The notes: generated from the letters alone by a model not told the origin. A stretch of 64,000 bases of DNA from Orobanche coerulescens (GCA_033398695.1 CM065811.1:113011501-113075500); one strand, 5' to 3'; positions 33,068-44,573 are shown, counted from the stretch's first letter. Numbers and translations: made by a program.

Positions 33068-33432
33068 GTGGATGTCTGTATTTCATTCAGGTTTGGGGGA
33101 GTATAGCACAGGGTCGACATGAAGGATGATGAAAGATGAACGATACTAATCACACGAGGACCCGTTTGATGTCGTATTGGTTTAGTTGTATTTTGTTTCC
33201 GCTGCAGTATTTTTTCCCCGTTGTACGGGAGTGTGTTGTATTCGACCCCCTACGTGGGCATGTATTGTGATTGAGTTGTATGTATTTATTGAAAGACCAA
33301 ATCGGTCTACTGAGTCATTTTAGCCTTAAAGGCATTGTTGAGATGTTCGATGTTGTTACCAGCCTGGTAGATCCTTGAGGAAAGGTTCTATGGCGTGTAA
33401 TATCCCTGAGCGGATTGGGAGTGTTACATAAA

Positions 33433-33444
33433 TGGTATCAGAGC
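33433..33444 (+). promoter_or_regulatory. Primer binding site, exact initiator-Met type
   Basis: TGGTATCAGAGC, four bases behind the LTR end. Exact match to the known plant initiator-Met primer site. Confidence 0.85.
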
Positions 33445-33999
33445 TTAGGTTGTGGAAACCTAGGCTGTCGGGTTTGTAATACCCGTAATTTTTGATTTTC
33501 GGTAAATTTCATTTTTCGTCCAGAGTCCGTTTTGACGACTCACTCGTGACCGTTTCGTCATTCTGAGAGTATTTAGTTCTGCACTTTTTGTCATGCGAAT
33601 TCGTTTCGGTGTCATTTTGTTGAGTTCCGAGCTTTTTAGCGACTTTTCCGCACTTGAGTTTGATTCTTGCGAATATCGTTCGAAACTATTGTTTTGAGTT
33701 TCCCGTAAGTCCTTTTAACTTGGTTAGACGTGATGTGAACTTCGGTTTGGTTATTCGATCACGTATCGTGATTTTCGGGTGTTTTGGGCCATTTTGTAAT
33801 TTTCCCAAAGTGGTGGGTATCCGTATATGTATTTGTTGTCTCGACCCTTTTAATGGTCGCGTGTGAGTTTGATTGTAGCTCAAGCTCTTAGTATGATCTT
33901 ATTCTGGAGCTTTCCGTGTGTATCTTGAACTTGGTGTTCCGATCGGAGGAATCCGTTGTTGTAATCGGCTTTGAGACCACTGTTGCTGTCCTTTTGAGT

Positions 34000-34375
34000 C
34001 GTTAGTGCACGCTACACCTATTGGTTAGCGCGCGCTATGGTGCGGTTGTTAGCGCACGCTACATGTTTGGTAGCGCACGCTAACGGGTGGTGGTAATCAC
34101 CCGCAGGCTACCGGATCAAGTTAGAACGTTGGTTAGCGCACGCTATGTGGTAACATAACGCGCGCTAGGGTGCATTGGTAGCGCACGCTGGGGGGAGGAT
34201 AGCGCACGCTACCCGGTAGTTCAGGCGGCCTGCAGGCTACCGGACTGGTCTGGGCCTCGTTAGCGCACGCTAATTTTTGCAGCTAGCGCGCGCTAATCAG
34301 ACATGTTGGCGTAACGCTTTGTTCTCGATGCTTCGATAGCGCACGCTAATCGTAGGATTAGCGCACGCTAAGCCG
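34000..34375. repeat. TAGCGCACGCTA palindromic word array (5' LTR)
   Basis: A dozen or more near-palindromes of the form TTAGCGCACGCTAA or TAGCGCGCGCTA, spaced irregularly by 10-40 bases, end directly before a TATA-like box. The corresponding array in the 3' LTR (39319-39695) has several words altered to TTAGTGCACGCTA, a CpG-to-TpG change. Confidence 0.8.
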
Positions 34376-34381
34376 CCCAAA

Positions 34382-34390
34382 GATATAAAC
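34382..34390 (+). promoter_or_regulatory. TATA-like box of family 3 LTR
   Basis: GATATAAAC directly follows the word array. In the 3' LTR the same place reads GTATATAAAC (39713-39722). A pyrimidine-rich leader (CTTCATTTCTTCCTCTTCC) follows both. Confidence 0.55.
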
Positions 34391-35307
34391 CGGACATCGC
34401 CTTTAATCCTCATTTTCTTCATTTCTTCCTCTTCCTCCGCGGGTTTGAGACGTGGCGACTAGGGTTCGCGACCTGGGCTTAGTTTCGTCCATTCCAAGGT
34501 GTTTTAGAGCATCCTAGGTGATTATAACATCATCTAATCCATTGTTCTTCGCCGAATCGAGGTATTCTTCTTAAATCCCTAGAGTTGACTTTTTAGGGGA
34601 CTTATTCTTGATTTCGTTTTCCTTTCGGTTTTGATAGACCGATTGTTGTTTAATGATGTTGTTAAACATATTCTATGGATTGTATATCCATATTTCGACT
34701 CAGAATTCCATTTTCGTATTTTGTCGGGATGAATCGTGTTCTTGTCCGTTTAGGGGGAAACATTTGAACTTTCGTCATTCGTTCTTTGAATTCAACGGCT
34801 TTTAGTCGTGCTATGGAATTCATTTTCATTGTTGTTATTGTTGTTCGTAGTTTATTGTCGCGGATTAGCGCTCGGTGGAGTCGGCGGGTTCGTAATCGGT
34901 TCGTGCCAACCTACTTCGATCGGTTCTTCGCATTTGTGGTTACTCGAGGCAAGTACCTTGTCCATACAATTCTGATTTTATGGATATGATAATTAGTGAT
35001 CGTCTTCTTGTGTTTATTTGATTGTTTGAATTTCACTTTCAAAGATTCGGTTTAGCCTTGCTAAAGGCTTGCTTTCAAAACGCGTGTGTTTTGTGAATGG
35101 TGTGGTTTGAGAATGACTATGTGAACTCTATGGATACGTTTGGTGTTGATGTTGCACTTGGTATTGCGTGTGGGCGTATATTATTTCATTTCAGTGCGTT
35201 GTGGTTTGACGTGGTGTTTGGCTAAGTGTTTGATGCCTCTTGGCGAATTGTTTGAATATCCTTGATGTGATATGTTATTTGTGTGAATGTGTGGATATGG
35301 TTGAAGG

Positions 35308-35450
35308 TCTACGGTGACACATGGCACGTGATCATGTGGTTAGGATGCAACAAGTGATTGATCCAACCGTGAGAGCCTGAGATAACCTACGGTGGCACAT
35401 GGCATGCGATCATGTGGCCAGGATGCAACAAGCGATTGATCCAACCGTGA
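35308..35450 (+). repeat. 78-bp tandem array, two units
   Basis: Same unit as 32285-32515, with GGATGCAACAAG at 35343 and 35421. Families 2 and 3 thus share this module while their promoter word arrays differ. Confidence 0.82.
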
Positions 35451-35910
35451 GATGTGTGTGATTTGTTTTGCTAGCCAGCTCGGGAGGGTCCTTCAAGGCC
35501 TCGAATGGGATTTGTGGCTTCGTCCCGGTCCTAGGCGATGCGCGTGCGCGATTATGTTTTTTTGATTTTATGTCCGTCGAGGACACGTGATGTTGGGCTC
35601 TGGCCCTGTGAATTGTTGTCGGTTTTCCATTTGCGAAAACAAAACCTTTGGGCTGTGACCCCTATTGATTTTTGGAAAGATAAGGATTTGATAATCCTAA
35701 TTTGTTTTCTATTAAAACTCCCGAGGGTATTTTAAACCATTTTGCAAACCGTTCTCGTTAATTGTGATCTTTCAGATTTGGAAAGTTTTACTCAAACTCT
35801 TGCCTCGGGAAGTATTCGTTTCGTTGTATTTTAATCTTTGAGGATTTCTGATTATTGTAATTCTTGGAACTTGAATTGTATGGCTCGTATTTTTGCACTT
35901 GTACTTGCAC

Positions 35911-35954
35911 TAGCAAAACAGTGGAGTTTTGCTAACCCCTGAGTATTCGGGGGG
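35911..35954 (+). promoter_or_regulatory. Double hairpin, family 3
   Basis: TAGCAAAA (35911-35918) pairs with TTTTGCTA (35927-35934). CCCCTGA-GTAT-TCGGGGG follows (35936-35953), with one G.U-type pair in the stem. Confidence 0.6.
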
Positions 35955-36312
35955 TGGATGTCTATTTTTGCATTCAGGTTTTCGAGCATAGCACAGGGTC
36001 GGCACGAAGGATGATGAAAGATGAACGATACTAATCACACGAGGACCCGTTTGATGTCTTATTGGTTTAGTTGTATTTTATTTCCACTGCAGTATTCTTT
36101 CCCCGTGGTACGGGAGTGTGTTGTATTCGACCCCTACGTGTGCATGTATTGTAATTGAGTTGTATGTATTTATTGAAAGACCAAATCGGTCTACTGAGTC
36201 ATTTTAGCCTTAAAGGCGTTGTTGAGTTGTTCGATTTTGTTACTAGCCTGGTAGAACCTTGAGGAAAGGTTCTACGGCGTGTAATATCCCTGAGTGGATT
36301 GGGGGTGTTACA

Positions 36313-38791
36313 TAAATGGTATCGGAGCTTAGGTTGTGGAAACCTAGGCTGTCGGGTTTAGTGGTGTCTGTGGAGTTTTTGTCTCGTCAGAATTTGTCTA
36401 ACTGAGTCGTGTCGCGACGCGTCGTCTGAGTTTGTTGGTCGTGATTAGTATCGTGGGCGATCATCATCTTCGTGCGACCTGTGGATGTAAGTCTCCCTTC
36501 TTTGTGTTGTGCCTCGTGTGACACGAGTTATTTTTATGATTATTTGTTAAGTGACGGAATCCTCTTATGGATTTTGATTTCTTGATATGTGGTTATTTGA
36601 CCCTCATATTTCATTCATATGAGGAGTAGTGTTGCTGGATTGTGCATGTTTGACTTTATTTCTTTTATCCACTGCGTGAGTTCTTTTGTAATGGCTTTCA
36701 GTATTTTACCGACTGAGTTTTATTTCGAAAACCGATTCCCTTAACCGAGTTTTTGGCATTATGGCCTTGATCGTTTTGGCGAAATTCTTATGACGGTATT
36801 TAGTATTTTATAAATGGCTTTTGTGAGTTTTTGAAATATTACCGTCATCGGCCTTTTTGGCGTTTTTGTAAATGGTTTTTAGCCTGGTGGGTTCCGACGC
36901 GGGACCCACGACGCTATAAAATTTTGTGTAATTACCTGAAATTTTTGGGCATTCTAGCCCATTGAATTATCCTTGAAAACCTTGAGTATCTTAGAAAATA
37001 AATTTCGAGACGTACTTTTAAAATGAATTATTTTCTCGTGGTACATCCAAGGTGCCACAACATGTTTCAAAAATTCTTCTACCTGGAGGACCAAAATGTT
37101 TTGAGATATTTTCAATGTTTAGAAACACTTATACTTAGACCTGAGGGTCAGATATTCTGAAAGTTTTTCACTAAAAGAAAGGTGTCCTCATTTTTGTTCA
37201 AACGCAAGATGATTTTCAAAGTCTCGAAAATGATGTTTGTTCAACTTTTTATAAAATGATACTCAAGATCAACTGGTGTTTCCAAACTGTTTTCAAAAGG
37301 TGGTTTTCGTTTTTTTTAAAAATCCATCATTTCCTACTTGTGGTCGGAGAAGGTGTGTATGATGTTGGTATTGTTGTTAGGGTGTTAGCCCTCCAAATTG
37401 TGATTGAATTGGTGGTGTGAACGTTGAGTCGTTCGCCACGCATATGTTTTGTTAGCCCTTTGTGGGAGGGGTGATGACGATCTTTAATGTTGTCATTTCG
37501 TGGTGACTTGCGTGTTATCGCACCTGTGTGAGATGTTAAAGCTTGGGTTTGTACGTTTGTGTACATGTGTGATTGTTTCATGATGTTTGTAATTATGTGC
37601 TGGTTATTGTTGGGGCCGTTAAGGTTGCCGAACGATACCGTCGTTGCTGTATTGTTTGTGTGTGTATTACTTTACGATGGTAATCGTTGTATATGATATG
37701 TGTTATGATTCTTTGTTGTGCTGAGTTGGCATCTCCGCTATGTTTTTTTGCGACGTTATGCCCCATTATATCTAGCATTTATATTTTCCGTATGCCGAGC
37801 CGAGACGTTTCAACCGTGATGTGCCGGGGCATGCATGTGTAAATTGTCCTTCTCATCGGTAACACATTTCAAGAGTGGACTCGAGGGACACCGAATTCAG
37901 TTTTGCGAATTGGCTACCGAGACTTTCGGAGTTCGCGCTTCAGCACAGTTATCAGAATCGGCTTTGAGAGGCCTTCGAAGGATGTTTCTATCGGTTGCTT
38001 GTTGTGTCGTCTACTTGATTTCGTTGTTGTGAGTTTTGGGGACGACACTTCTTTTAGAAGAGGTCGAATATAATACCCGTATTATTTTGGCTTCTGCATT
38101 TTCTCTTTCTCAATTCTATCGACTCGCTCGTGTTCGTCGATACTTTCTGAACTTGTTCTGTATTTCGGTTTCATCGTTCAGACGAGCTGTGATCTTGTTT
38201 TGAGTCGATCTGGTTATCACTGTGACTTTCCCGAGTTCGGTTCGATTCTTGTGAACCTTGGAGTTGTTGTTTGAATTTTATTGTTCTTCGTGATTCGAAC
38301 ATGATTGTTCGCTTTTTGTTGTCTCGACCGTTGTGGTTCGATCGTTTGATTGTTCGGTTTTTGTTGATCTCATCTCGTGATTGTTGAGCGTTCAGACTCC
38401 TTCGGGAAATTAGTCTCCTTTCGATCTTCCAACCTTTGGGCGGTGGAATTCCGTATGTGTTCAGCGTTTGGCTCGCGTTTTGATTGATGGACCGTTGGGT
38501 TGGTCAATCATATTGATTTTCGTTCGTTGTGTTTTGTGACCGTTCGGATAATCGACTCGATTGTATTGTCTGTTTGATGACGCTTGTCACTTGTTGATTT
38601 TATTATGTCTCTATCGGTGGCGTTGTGTTAGTCGTCGTGGAGCGTATTTTCACGCCGTATGTCTCTTTGCGTTTCTTGCGGGCGCGAGTTTTCGATTTTT
38701 GTGTATCTCGTCGAGTTTTCCTGGCAGGGGATATTGCTTCTCCCTACTTATTTTAAGTTTCGGGACGAAACTTCTTTTAAGGAGGGTAGAA
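36313..38791 (+). mobile_element. Family 3 internal region (non-coding)
   Basis: 2479 bp. Primer site TGGTATCGGAGC at 36317-36328 and GTAAGT at 36487. From about 36633 to 38170 it follows the family 1 internal region (12022-13550) closely, including the TTTTATTTCGAAAACC block, the CGGGACCCAC-type block, decayed zinc-knuckle sequence near 37800-37900 and a relict TAATACCCGTA near 38072. It ends with AAGTTTCGGGACGAAACTT (38755-38773) and AAGGAGGGTAGAA before the LTR. No intact gene. Confidence 0.78.
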
Positions 38792-40199
38792 TGTAATACC
38801 CGTAATTTTCGATTTTCGGTAAATTTATTTTTTCGGTCGGAGTCCGTTTAGACGACTCGCTCGTGACCGTTTCGTCATTCTGAGAGTATTTAGTTCTGCA
38901 CTTTTTGTCATGCGAATTCGTTTCGGTGTCGTTTTGTTGAGTTCCGAGCTTTTTAGCGACTTTTCCGCACTTGAGTTCGATTCTTGCGAATATCGTTCGA
39001 AACTATTGTTTTGAGTTTCCCGTAAGTCCTTTTAACTTGGTTAGACGTGATGTGAACTTCGGTTTGGTTATTCGATCACGTATCGTGATTTTCGGGTGTT
39101 TTGGGCCATTTTGTAATTTTTCCAAAGTGGTGGGTATCCGTATACGTATTTATTGTCCCGACCCTTTTTATGGTCGCGTGTGAGTTTGATTGTAGCTCAA
39201 GCTCTTAGTATGATCTTATTCTGGAGCTTTCCGTGTGTATCTTGAACTTGGTGTTCCGATCGTAGGAATCCGTTGTTGTAATCGGCTTTGAGACCACTAT
39301 TGCTGTCCTTTTGAGTCGTTAGCGCACGCTACACCTATTGGTTAGCGCGCACTATGGTGCGGTTGTTAGCGCACGCTATAGGTTTGGTAGCGCACGCTAA
39401 CGGGTGGTGCAGAATCAGTCCAGAGGCTACTGGACTGGGTTAGAACGTTGGTTAGTGCACGCTATGTGGTAACATAACGCGCGCTAGGGTGCATTGGTAG
39501 CACACGCTGGGGGGAGGATAGCGCACGCTACCCGGTAGTTCAGGGCAGTCCAGAGGCTACTGGACTGGCTCTGGGGCCTCGTTAGTGCACGCTAATTTTT
39601 GTAGCTAGCGCGCGCTAACTGTACATGTTGGCAGAACGTTTTGTTCTGATGCTTCGATAGCGCACGCTAATCAGGTAGGATTAGCGCACGCTAAGCTGTC
39701 CAGTATATAAACTGGACAGCAGTCTTTAATCCTCATTTTCTTCATTTCTTCCTCTTCCTCCGCGGGTTTGAGACGTGGCGACTAGGGTTCGCGACCTGGG
39801 CTTAGTTTCGTCCATTCCAAGGTGTTTTAGAGCATCCTAGGTGATTATAACATCATCTAATCCATTGTTCTTCGCCGAATCGAGGTATTCTTCTTAAATC
39901 CCTAGAGTTGACTTTTTAGGGGACTTATTCTTGATTTCGTTTTCCTTTCGGTTTTGATAGACCGATTGTTGTTTAATGATGTTGTTAAACATATTCTATG
40001 GATTGTATATCCATATTTCGACTCGGAATTCCATTTTCGTATTTTGTCGGGATGAATCGTGTTCTTGGCCGTTTTGGGGGAAACATTTGAACTTTCGTCA
40101 TTCGTTCTTTGAATTCAACGGCTTTTAGTCATGCTATGGAATTCATTTTCATTGTTGTTATTGTTTTTCGTAGTTTATTGTCGCGGATTAGCGCTCGGT
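38792..40199 (+). repeat. Family 3 LTR, 3' copy, truncated at 40199
   Basis: Matches 33475-34890 closely up to GCGCTCGGT. The 5' LTR then continues GGAGTCGG, while this copy passes into minus-strand pol sequence of another element. The tandem array, hairpins and LTR end are missing. Confidence 0.85.
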
Positions 40200-41162
40200 C
40201 AAAGGGGCGGCTACAGTACTAAAGTTGGGTACAAACCGGCGATAGAAGCTTGCCAAGCCGTGGAAGCTTCGGACTTCGCTCACATTTTTGGGGCTGTCCC
40301 ATTCTCTAATTGCCCTCACTTTCTCTTCATCGACCTGTATCCCCTGGGAACTAACAACGAAACCAAGGAAATCCAATTTCTCGGTGCCAAAGTTGCATTT
40401 TTGAATGTTAGCAAACAAGTGTTCCTTTCAAAGCACAAGCAACACCTCCTTCAAATGCTTGATATGTTCATCCAAACTTTTGCTATATATTAGGATATCA
40501 TCAAAGTATACAACAACAAATTTCCCAATAAAAGCACGTAGAACATGATTCATTACCCTCATAAATGTACTTGGTGCGTTAGTGAGCCCAAATGGCATAA
40601 CTAACCACTCATACAAACCATGTTTAGTTTTAAACGCCGTTTTCCACTCTTCTCCCTCTTTCATTCAAATCTGATGGTACCCACTTTTCAAATCAATTTT
40701 TGAAAATATTGTGAAACCATATAATTCATCTAATATGTCGTCAAGTCTAGGGATGGGATGTCGATATTTCACCGTAATGTTGTTTATTGCACGGCAGTCT
40801 ACGCACATCCTCCACGAGCCATCTTTCTTTGGTACTAGCAATACCGGAACTACACACGGACTCATACTCTTTCTCACATGTCCCTTTGCTAGTAGTTCAT
40901 CCACTTGCCTTTGCATCTCTTTAGTCTCTTCGGGGTTACTTCAGTATGCAGGACGGTTTAGTATTGAGAATCCTGGAACAAAGTCGATACAGTGTTCGAT
41001 GCCTCGAACGGGCGGCAATCCGGGTGGTGTCTCCTCAAGAAACACGTCTTCAAACTCCTGCAATAAAGAGACAATCAATGGATCAGTAGTATCAGGAATA
41101 GATGGAATATTAAGCAATACATCATGAAATAGTAATAGAATCACAGGCCGTCTTGCGAGCAA
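40200..41162 (-). pseudogene. CRM-like reverse transcriptase, truncated at RNase H
   Basis: Minus-strand pol with [66 protein letters not shown], the catalytic [11 protein letters not shown] intact, [11 protein letters not shown] and [17 protein letters not shown], ending at VAAPLTE where RNase H should begin. In-frame stops lie near 40960, 40664 and 40426. All three are TGA where the family has Arg, as expected from C-to-T change at CGA. Translated in life it would give polymerase without integrase. As it stands it is dead. Confidence 0.88.
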
Positions 41163-41207
41163 GGCCCGTTTAACTTCACTAGCCCTATAAAGGGCGACGA
41201 TTTTTAT

Positions 41208-41738
41208 CTATTTAGGGATCGCCGTAACTGTTTTCTTTTCCTTCTCCTTTTTTTCGCTTTCTCTCAGTGCCTGTTCTAATATCCTATGATCTTCAAGGAT
41301 TTGCTTAGGGGTCATAGGTGATAGGTTGAATTTCTTCTTTCCAAAAATGAAGGAATACTTGTTCGAAAACCCATCATGAGTAACTTTGCAGTCGTACTGC
41401 CATGGTCTTCCTAAAAGGATCTGGATGGCATGCATAGGGGCGACGTCGCAAACTACTTCGTCCTCATATCTACCTATCTTAAAGGGTACGGTGCATCTAC
41501 TCACTACTTTCAGTTCTCCAGCATTATTCATCCACATCAACTTATATGGTTTAGGGTGTCTTTCGGTTTTAAGTTCTAGTTTCTGCACCAAGGCTGTGCT
41601 AACGACATTGACACAACTACCCCCGTCTGTGATCATACTACAAAGGTTCTCCTTAATGTAGCACCTACACTGAAACAAGTTCTCCCTCTGGCTATCCTCA
41701 TATTCTACTACCTTAGCTGACAAGGACATTCTAAGCAC
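41208..41738 (-). pseudogene. CRM-like retroviral-type aspartic protease region
   Basis: A minus-strand frame of 176 codons. The active-site region reads CSMITDGGSCVNVVS, with DGGS in place of the usual DTG/DSG, as is common in this clade, and ILLGRPWQYDCKV follows at the flap/C-terminal side. It precedes the reverse transcriptase in gag-pol order. Linker sequence on both sides has stops (for example at 41205-41207). Confidence 0.78.
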
Positions 41739-41876
41739 TACATTAATCTTCCCTTCTAAGATTTCTTCATTACATTCTTCTATCTCTTCTCCGCTATCCT
41801 CATCCTTAATCTCTCCTTCACCCTCGCTTTCAGTCGCTATTTCCCCTGACTTAATGACTACATCTCGCTTATTTGG

Positions 41877-43040
41877 ACAGTTCGGGGCTATGTGACCTAT
41901 ACCTTGACACCTATAGCATCGGATCTCATGTGTCCTAGGTTGAGGTTTGAAATTTGGTGAAGGTTGGGACTTAGTTGACGGATTAGGGGCTGTCTAAACC
42001 CTACTCACCGACGGGTTTGGGTCTTCCTTATGGTTAGTGGGCTGTCTCGGTTTCCATGGGATACTAGGAGTGGGGGTCTTCCTAGTTTGATGCCTCCGAA
42101 CTTGGGTTTCTATTTTCATAGCCGTGTGCACCATTTCTTCTAAGTCATGTATAGTCATGAGCTCTAATTGGTCTCTATAAGAACCTAGTCATGGTACTAT
42201 CGTGGTCCTCCTCTATACGACATCTAATCAGTCCTGTTTCCATTTCCTTATAGTAATCGTCTACTGACTTAGTCCCTTGCCTTAAAGTTTGGAGACTATA
42301 CCTAAAGTCCCTCATGTAATGGCTAGGAACAAATCTTTCCTTCATCACTCGCTTCAGTTCTTCCCATGTATCTATAGGTCTTTCCCCACGTCGATGCTTA
42401 AGTTGAACTACATGATCCCACCATACAAGAGCATACCCGGTGAACTCTACAGTGGCTATCTTAACCTTCTTAAGATCAGAAAAATTTCGACACTCAAATT
42501 GTCCCTCGACCTTCCTAACTCATTCATAATAAATTTCGGGATCAGATTTGCCTTCAAAAGGTGGTATAGAGAACTTAACACTACTTAAGTTATCGTCTAC
42601 CCATACTCATTGCTCTCTAGGTTCTTGGTCGATCCTAGACTGTCTGTCATCCTCAAAGTACTCGTCATATTCATCTTTCGGATAGTATTTGGGTGGTGGA
42701 GGGGCTGCCCTGACTCTACCCCTTCTTCTACCTCGATACCGTGAATCCCTTCCTCCCATCGAGGGTTCTCTCCCTCGACCTCCCTATTTCTAATAGTAGG
42801 TTCGGGAGTTTGGGACATTCTATGGGATTTCAGCTCTTCTCTCATTTCCATCATCATGTTTTCCATCCTTCGTATGTAGGATGTCAGGCCCTCAAGTTGG
42901 AATTGCACATCACGGAAGCTTTGGATTTTATTAGTAACTGGGTCGTCGCTTAAGACCTCTTCCTCATCTACGGGATCCTTCCCAACTCGTCTAAGGGCTG
43001 GAGTTTCTCCATCCTTCAAGTTTTTTGATCCTGTCATCAT
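41877..43040 (-). pseudogene. CRM-like gag with CCHC zinc knuckle, frameshifted
   Basis: The start (ATG near 43040) opens 147 codons with a coiled-coil-like stretch (QLEGLTSYIRRMENMMMEM). Frame changes around 42597 and later lead into a Retrotrans_gag-like capsid part on the minus strand near 42560-42200 (VWWDHVVQLKHRRGERPI, WEELKRVMKERFVP). The zinc knuckle CYRCQGIGHIAPNC is intact at 41918-41877 (C-x2-C-x4-H-x4-C). Gag would form the particle and bind the element RNA. Several indels and stops interrupt it. Confidence 0.8.
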
Positions 43041-43125
43041 GGTACTAAGTGATTCGAAACAGTAAGCAAGTATCGAGTAGCCTACTTAAAACACAACAAC
43101 TTAACTCCAATGCGAATCACAAAAT

Positions 43126-43126
<1 letters not shown>

Positions 43127-43157
<31 letters not shown>

Positions 43158-43160
43158 TAT
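43127..43160. repeat. AT/GA microsatellite
   Basis: An (AT)n run followed by (GA)n, in the leader between primer site and gag of the CRM-like fragment. Confidence 0.85.
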
Positions 43161-43198
43161 ATATGAGAATAACGATAAGAAAGGAACGACGAAACTGT

Positions 43199-43210
43199 TC
43201 TCCGATACCA
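43199..43210 (-). promoter_or_regulatory. Primer binding site of CRM-like element
   Basis: The minus strand reads TGGTATCGGAGA, two bases behind the LTR end at 43213, close to the initiator-Met primer site. Confidence 0.7.
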
Positions 43211-43212
43211 AA

Positions 43213-44149
43213 TGATACCGATCGATACCCAACAGTGATACTAATATAGGAACTGTTGTGAATCGTGGTTGTATGAAGCGGAAGTGTAAGTTCTTCGAGC
43301 GGAGGCAAACAAACAGCAAGCAGCAGATTGTCACAACGGATGGTACTTCAGTACAGCAGCGCTTCGATACAGCAATGTTCGGACAGCACTTCGATACAGC
43401 GCTATTCGGACACCACTTTGATACAGCTCTTCAATACAGCAGCACTTCAATTCAGAGAGAGTAGATCGCACGTCGGTGCAGCAATATTTGGACAGTGTTA
43501 TAGTAACAATGGACTACACTTTAGTACGGCACTTTGGTACAACGGCAGTTAGACAATACTTCAGTACGGTACTTCGGTACAACGACAATGGATTGTATTT
43601 TGGTACAGCAACAATGGATACGGAAATGATGAGGGCACTTCAAACCCTTAGAATTAATTACTATATTCCCCTTAGAATCCTGTTCTAAAGAAACGTGTGG
43701 AATTATTCTAAGAACTCAAGTTTCTGTGATTAAGACTTAACAATTTTATGAACTAAAATTGTAAGAATGTAGAAGTGAGAATTATAAGAATAATACTCAA
43801 GAAAATTCGAGCAACATCTCTTGATTCTAGCACAAAGCCGAAATATCTTTTTGATTTCAAAAGGGTGATATCCTCCTTTGTTACCTAAAGGTCTCCTTTT
43901 ATAGGAGTGTATACAACAAACTATATTATCTTTGACATATTAAACTAAGCAAATAAAATCAAGTGTCCCTACTTTTAAGACAATGCAGGGCGGTTACACA
44001 TGTGACTGGGTTAAAAGGAATTAAACTAACAACTTTCCTAGAGATAAAATAAAGAAGTCTTGAAAAGGTCTTGGTCTTCACAACATCACGTTCATGTTGA
44101 AACTCCCACATGCAAAAGTCCTTTTTCCAAGACAACACCAAACATCACA
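43213..44149 (-). repeat. CRM-like LTR, about 0.94 kb
   Basis: On the minus strand it starts TGTGATG (or TGATG at 44147) after an AAGGAAGG purine tract and ends GGTATCA just before the primer site. The length fits CRM-type LTRs. The end proximal to gag contains degenerate repeats of CTTCGATACAGC and GGACAGCACTTCG (43340-43620). Exact left/right ends could shift by two bases. Confidence 0.65.
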
Positions 44150-44573
44150 CCTTCCTTGAAGCTTCCTCACGCCTAAGTCTAATTTCCAAGCTAGGATGGA
44201 TTTTTCTTAATCATCAAGTCGACCTTTGGTTTGTTCATCCTTTTTATAGAGTATTTCTCTTTTCGAGTTTTTATGATTTAACTCTCATTTTCAGGAAATA
44301 CGACAAAGACGCCCTCATGCCATTATTTAGGCAATATCTGGGGTCCGCCCTCAAGCTTTCTGTTTCTAGCTATATCTGGGCTTCCCTCAAGCAAAGCTAT
44401 GTTTGGGCTTAGGATTTGAACAACTGTCGGGTCTTCTTGAATCTCAAGTAGATCCACCGTTGCACAGTCACTAAACTTAGACATGGTTTCCACTTCCAAT
44501 TCGGGCAGCTTAAGGACGAGCTTGTCTTCTTCTTTTCTTTGGACGTGAATTCTTCTAGGTTCAGGGTCTTTAT
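44150..44573 (-). other. 3' untranslated part of CRM-like element
   Basis: Lies between the pol tail stop and the LTR start on the minus strand. It contains GCTTGAGGG purine-rich words and codon-like but interrupted sequence. No separate gene. Confidence 0.4.

Larger units (their letters stand above)
30643..33428 (+). repeat. Family 2 LTR (TTACGGCCGTAA type), 5' copy
   Basis: 2786 bp, starting TGTAATATCCGC and ending GAGTGTTACA, inserted in the last exon of the CACTA pseudogene directly after AACAG (30638-30642). The first 200 bases are clearly related to the family 1 LTR. Modules: word array 31120-31340, TATA-like CTATTTAAGG (31344-31353), 78-bp array 32285-32515, hairpin pair 33025-33067. 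Only 46 bases of internal sequence remain before another element starts at 33475. The 3' LTR is not in the window. Confidence 0.85.
33475..36312 (+). repeat. Family 3 LTR, 5' copy
   Basis: 2838 bp, starting TGTAATACCCGTA and ending GGGGGTGTTACA. Modules: start region shared with families 1 and 2, TAGCGCACGCTA array (34000-34375), GATATAAAC TATA-like box (34382-34390), two 78-bp units (35308-35450), hairpin pair (35911-35954). Confidence 0.86.
33475..40199 (+). mobile_element. Family 3 LTR element (TAGCGCACGCTA type), 3' LTR truncated
   Basis: A 5' LTR (33475-36312), an internal region (36313-38791) and the first 1408 bases of the 3' LTR (38792-40199) are present. The element sits 46 bases behind the family 2 LTR end. 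The right end is lost at a junction with a CRM-like fragment, so a target duplication cannot be checked (left candidate GGGTT). The two LTR parts are highly similar, so insertion was fairly recent. No gag-pol frame is present. Confidence 0.85.
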
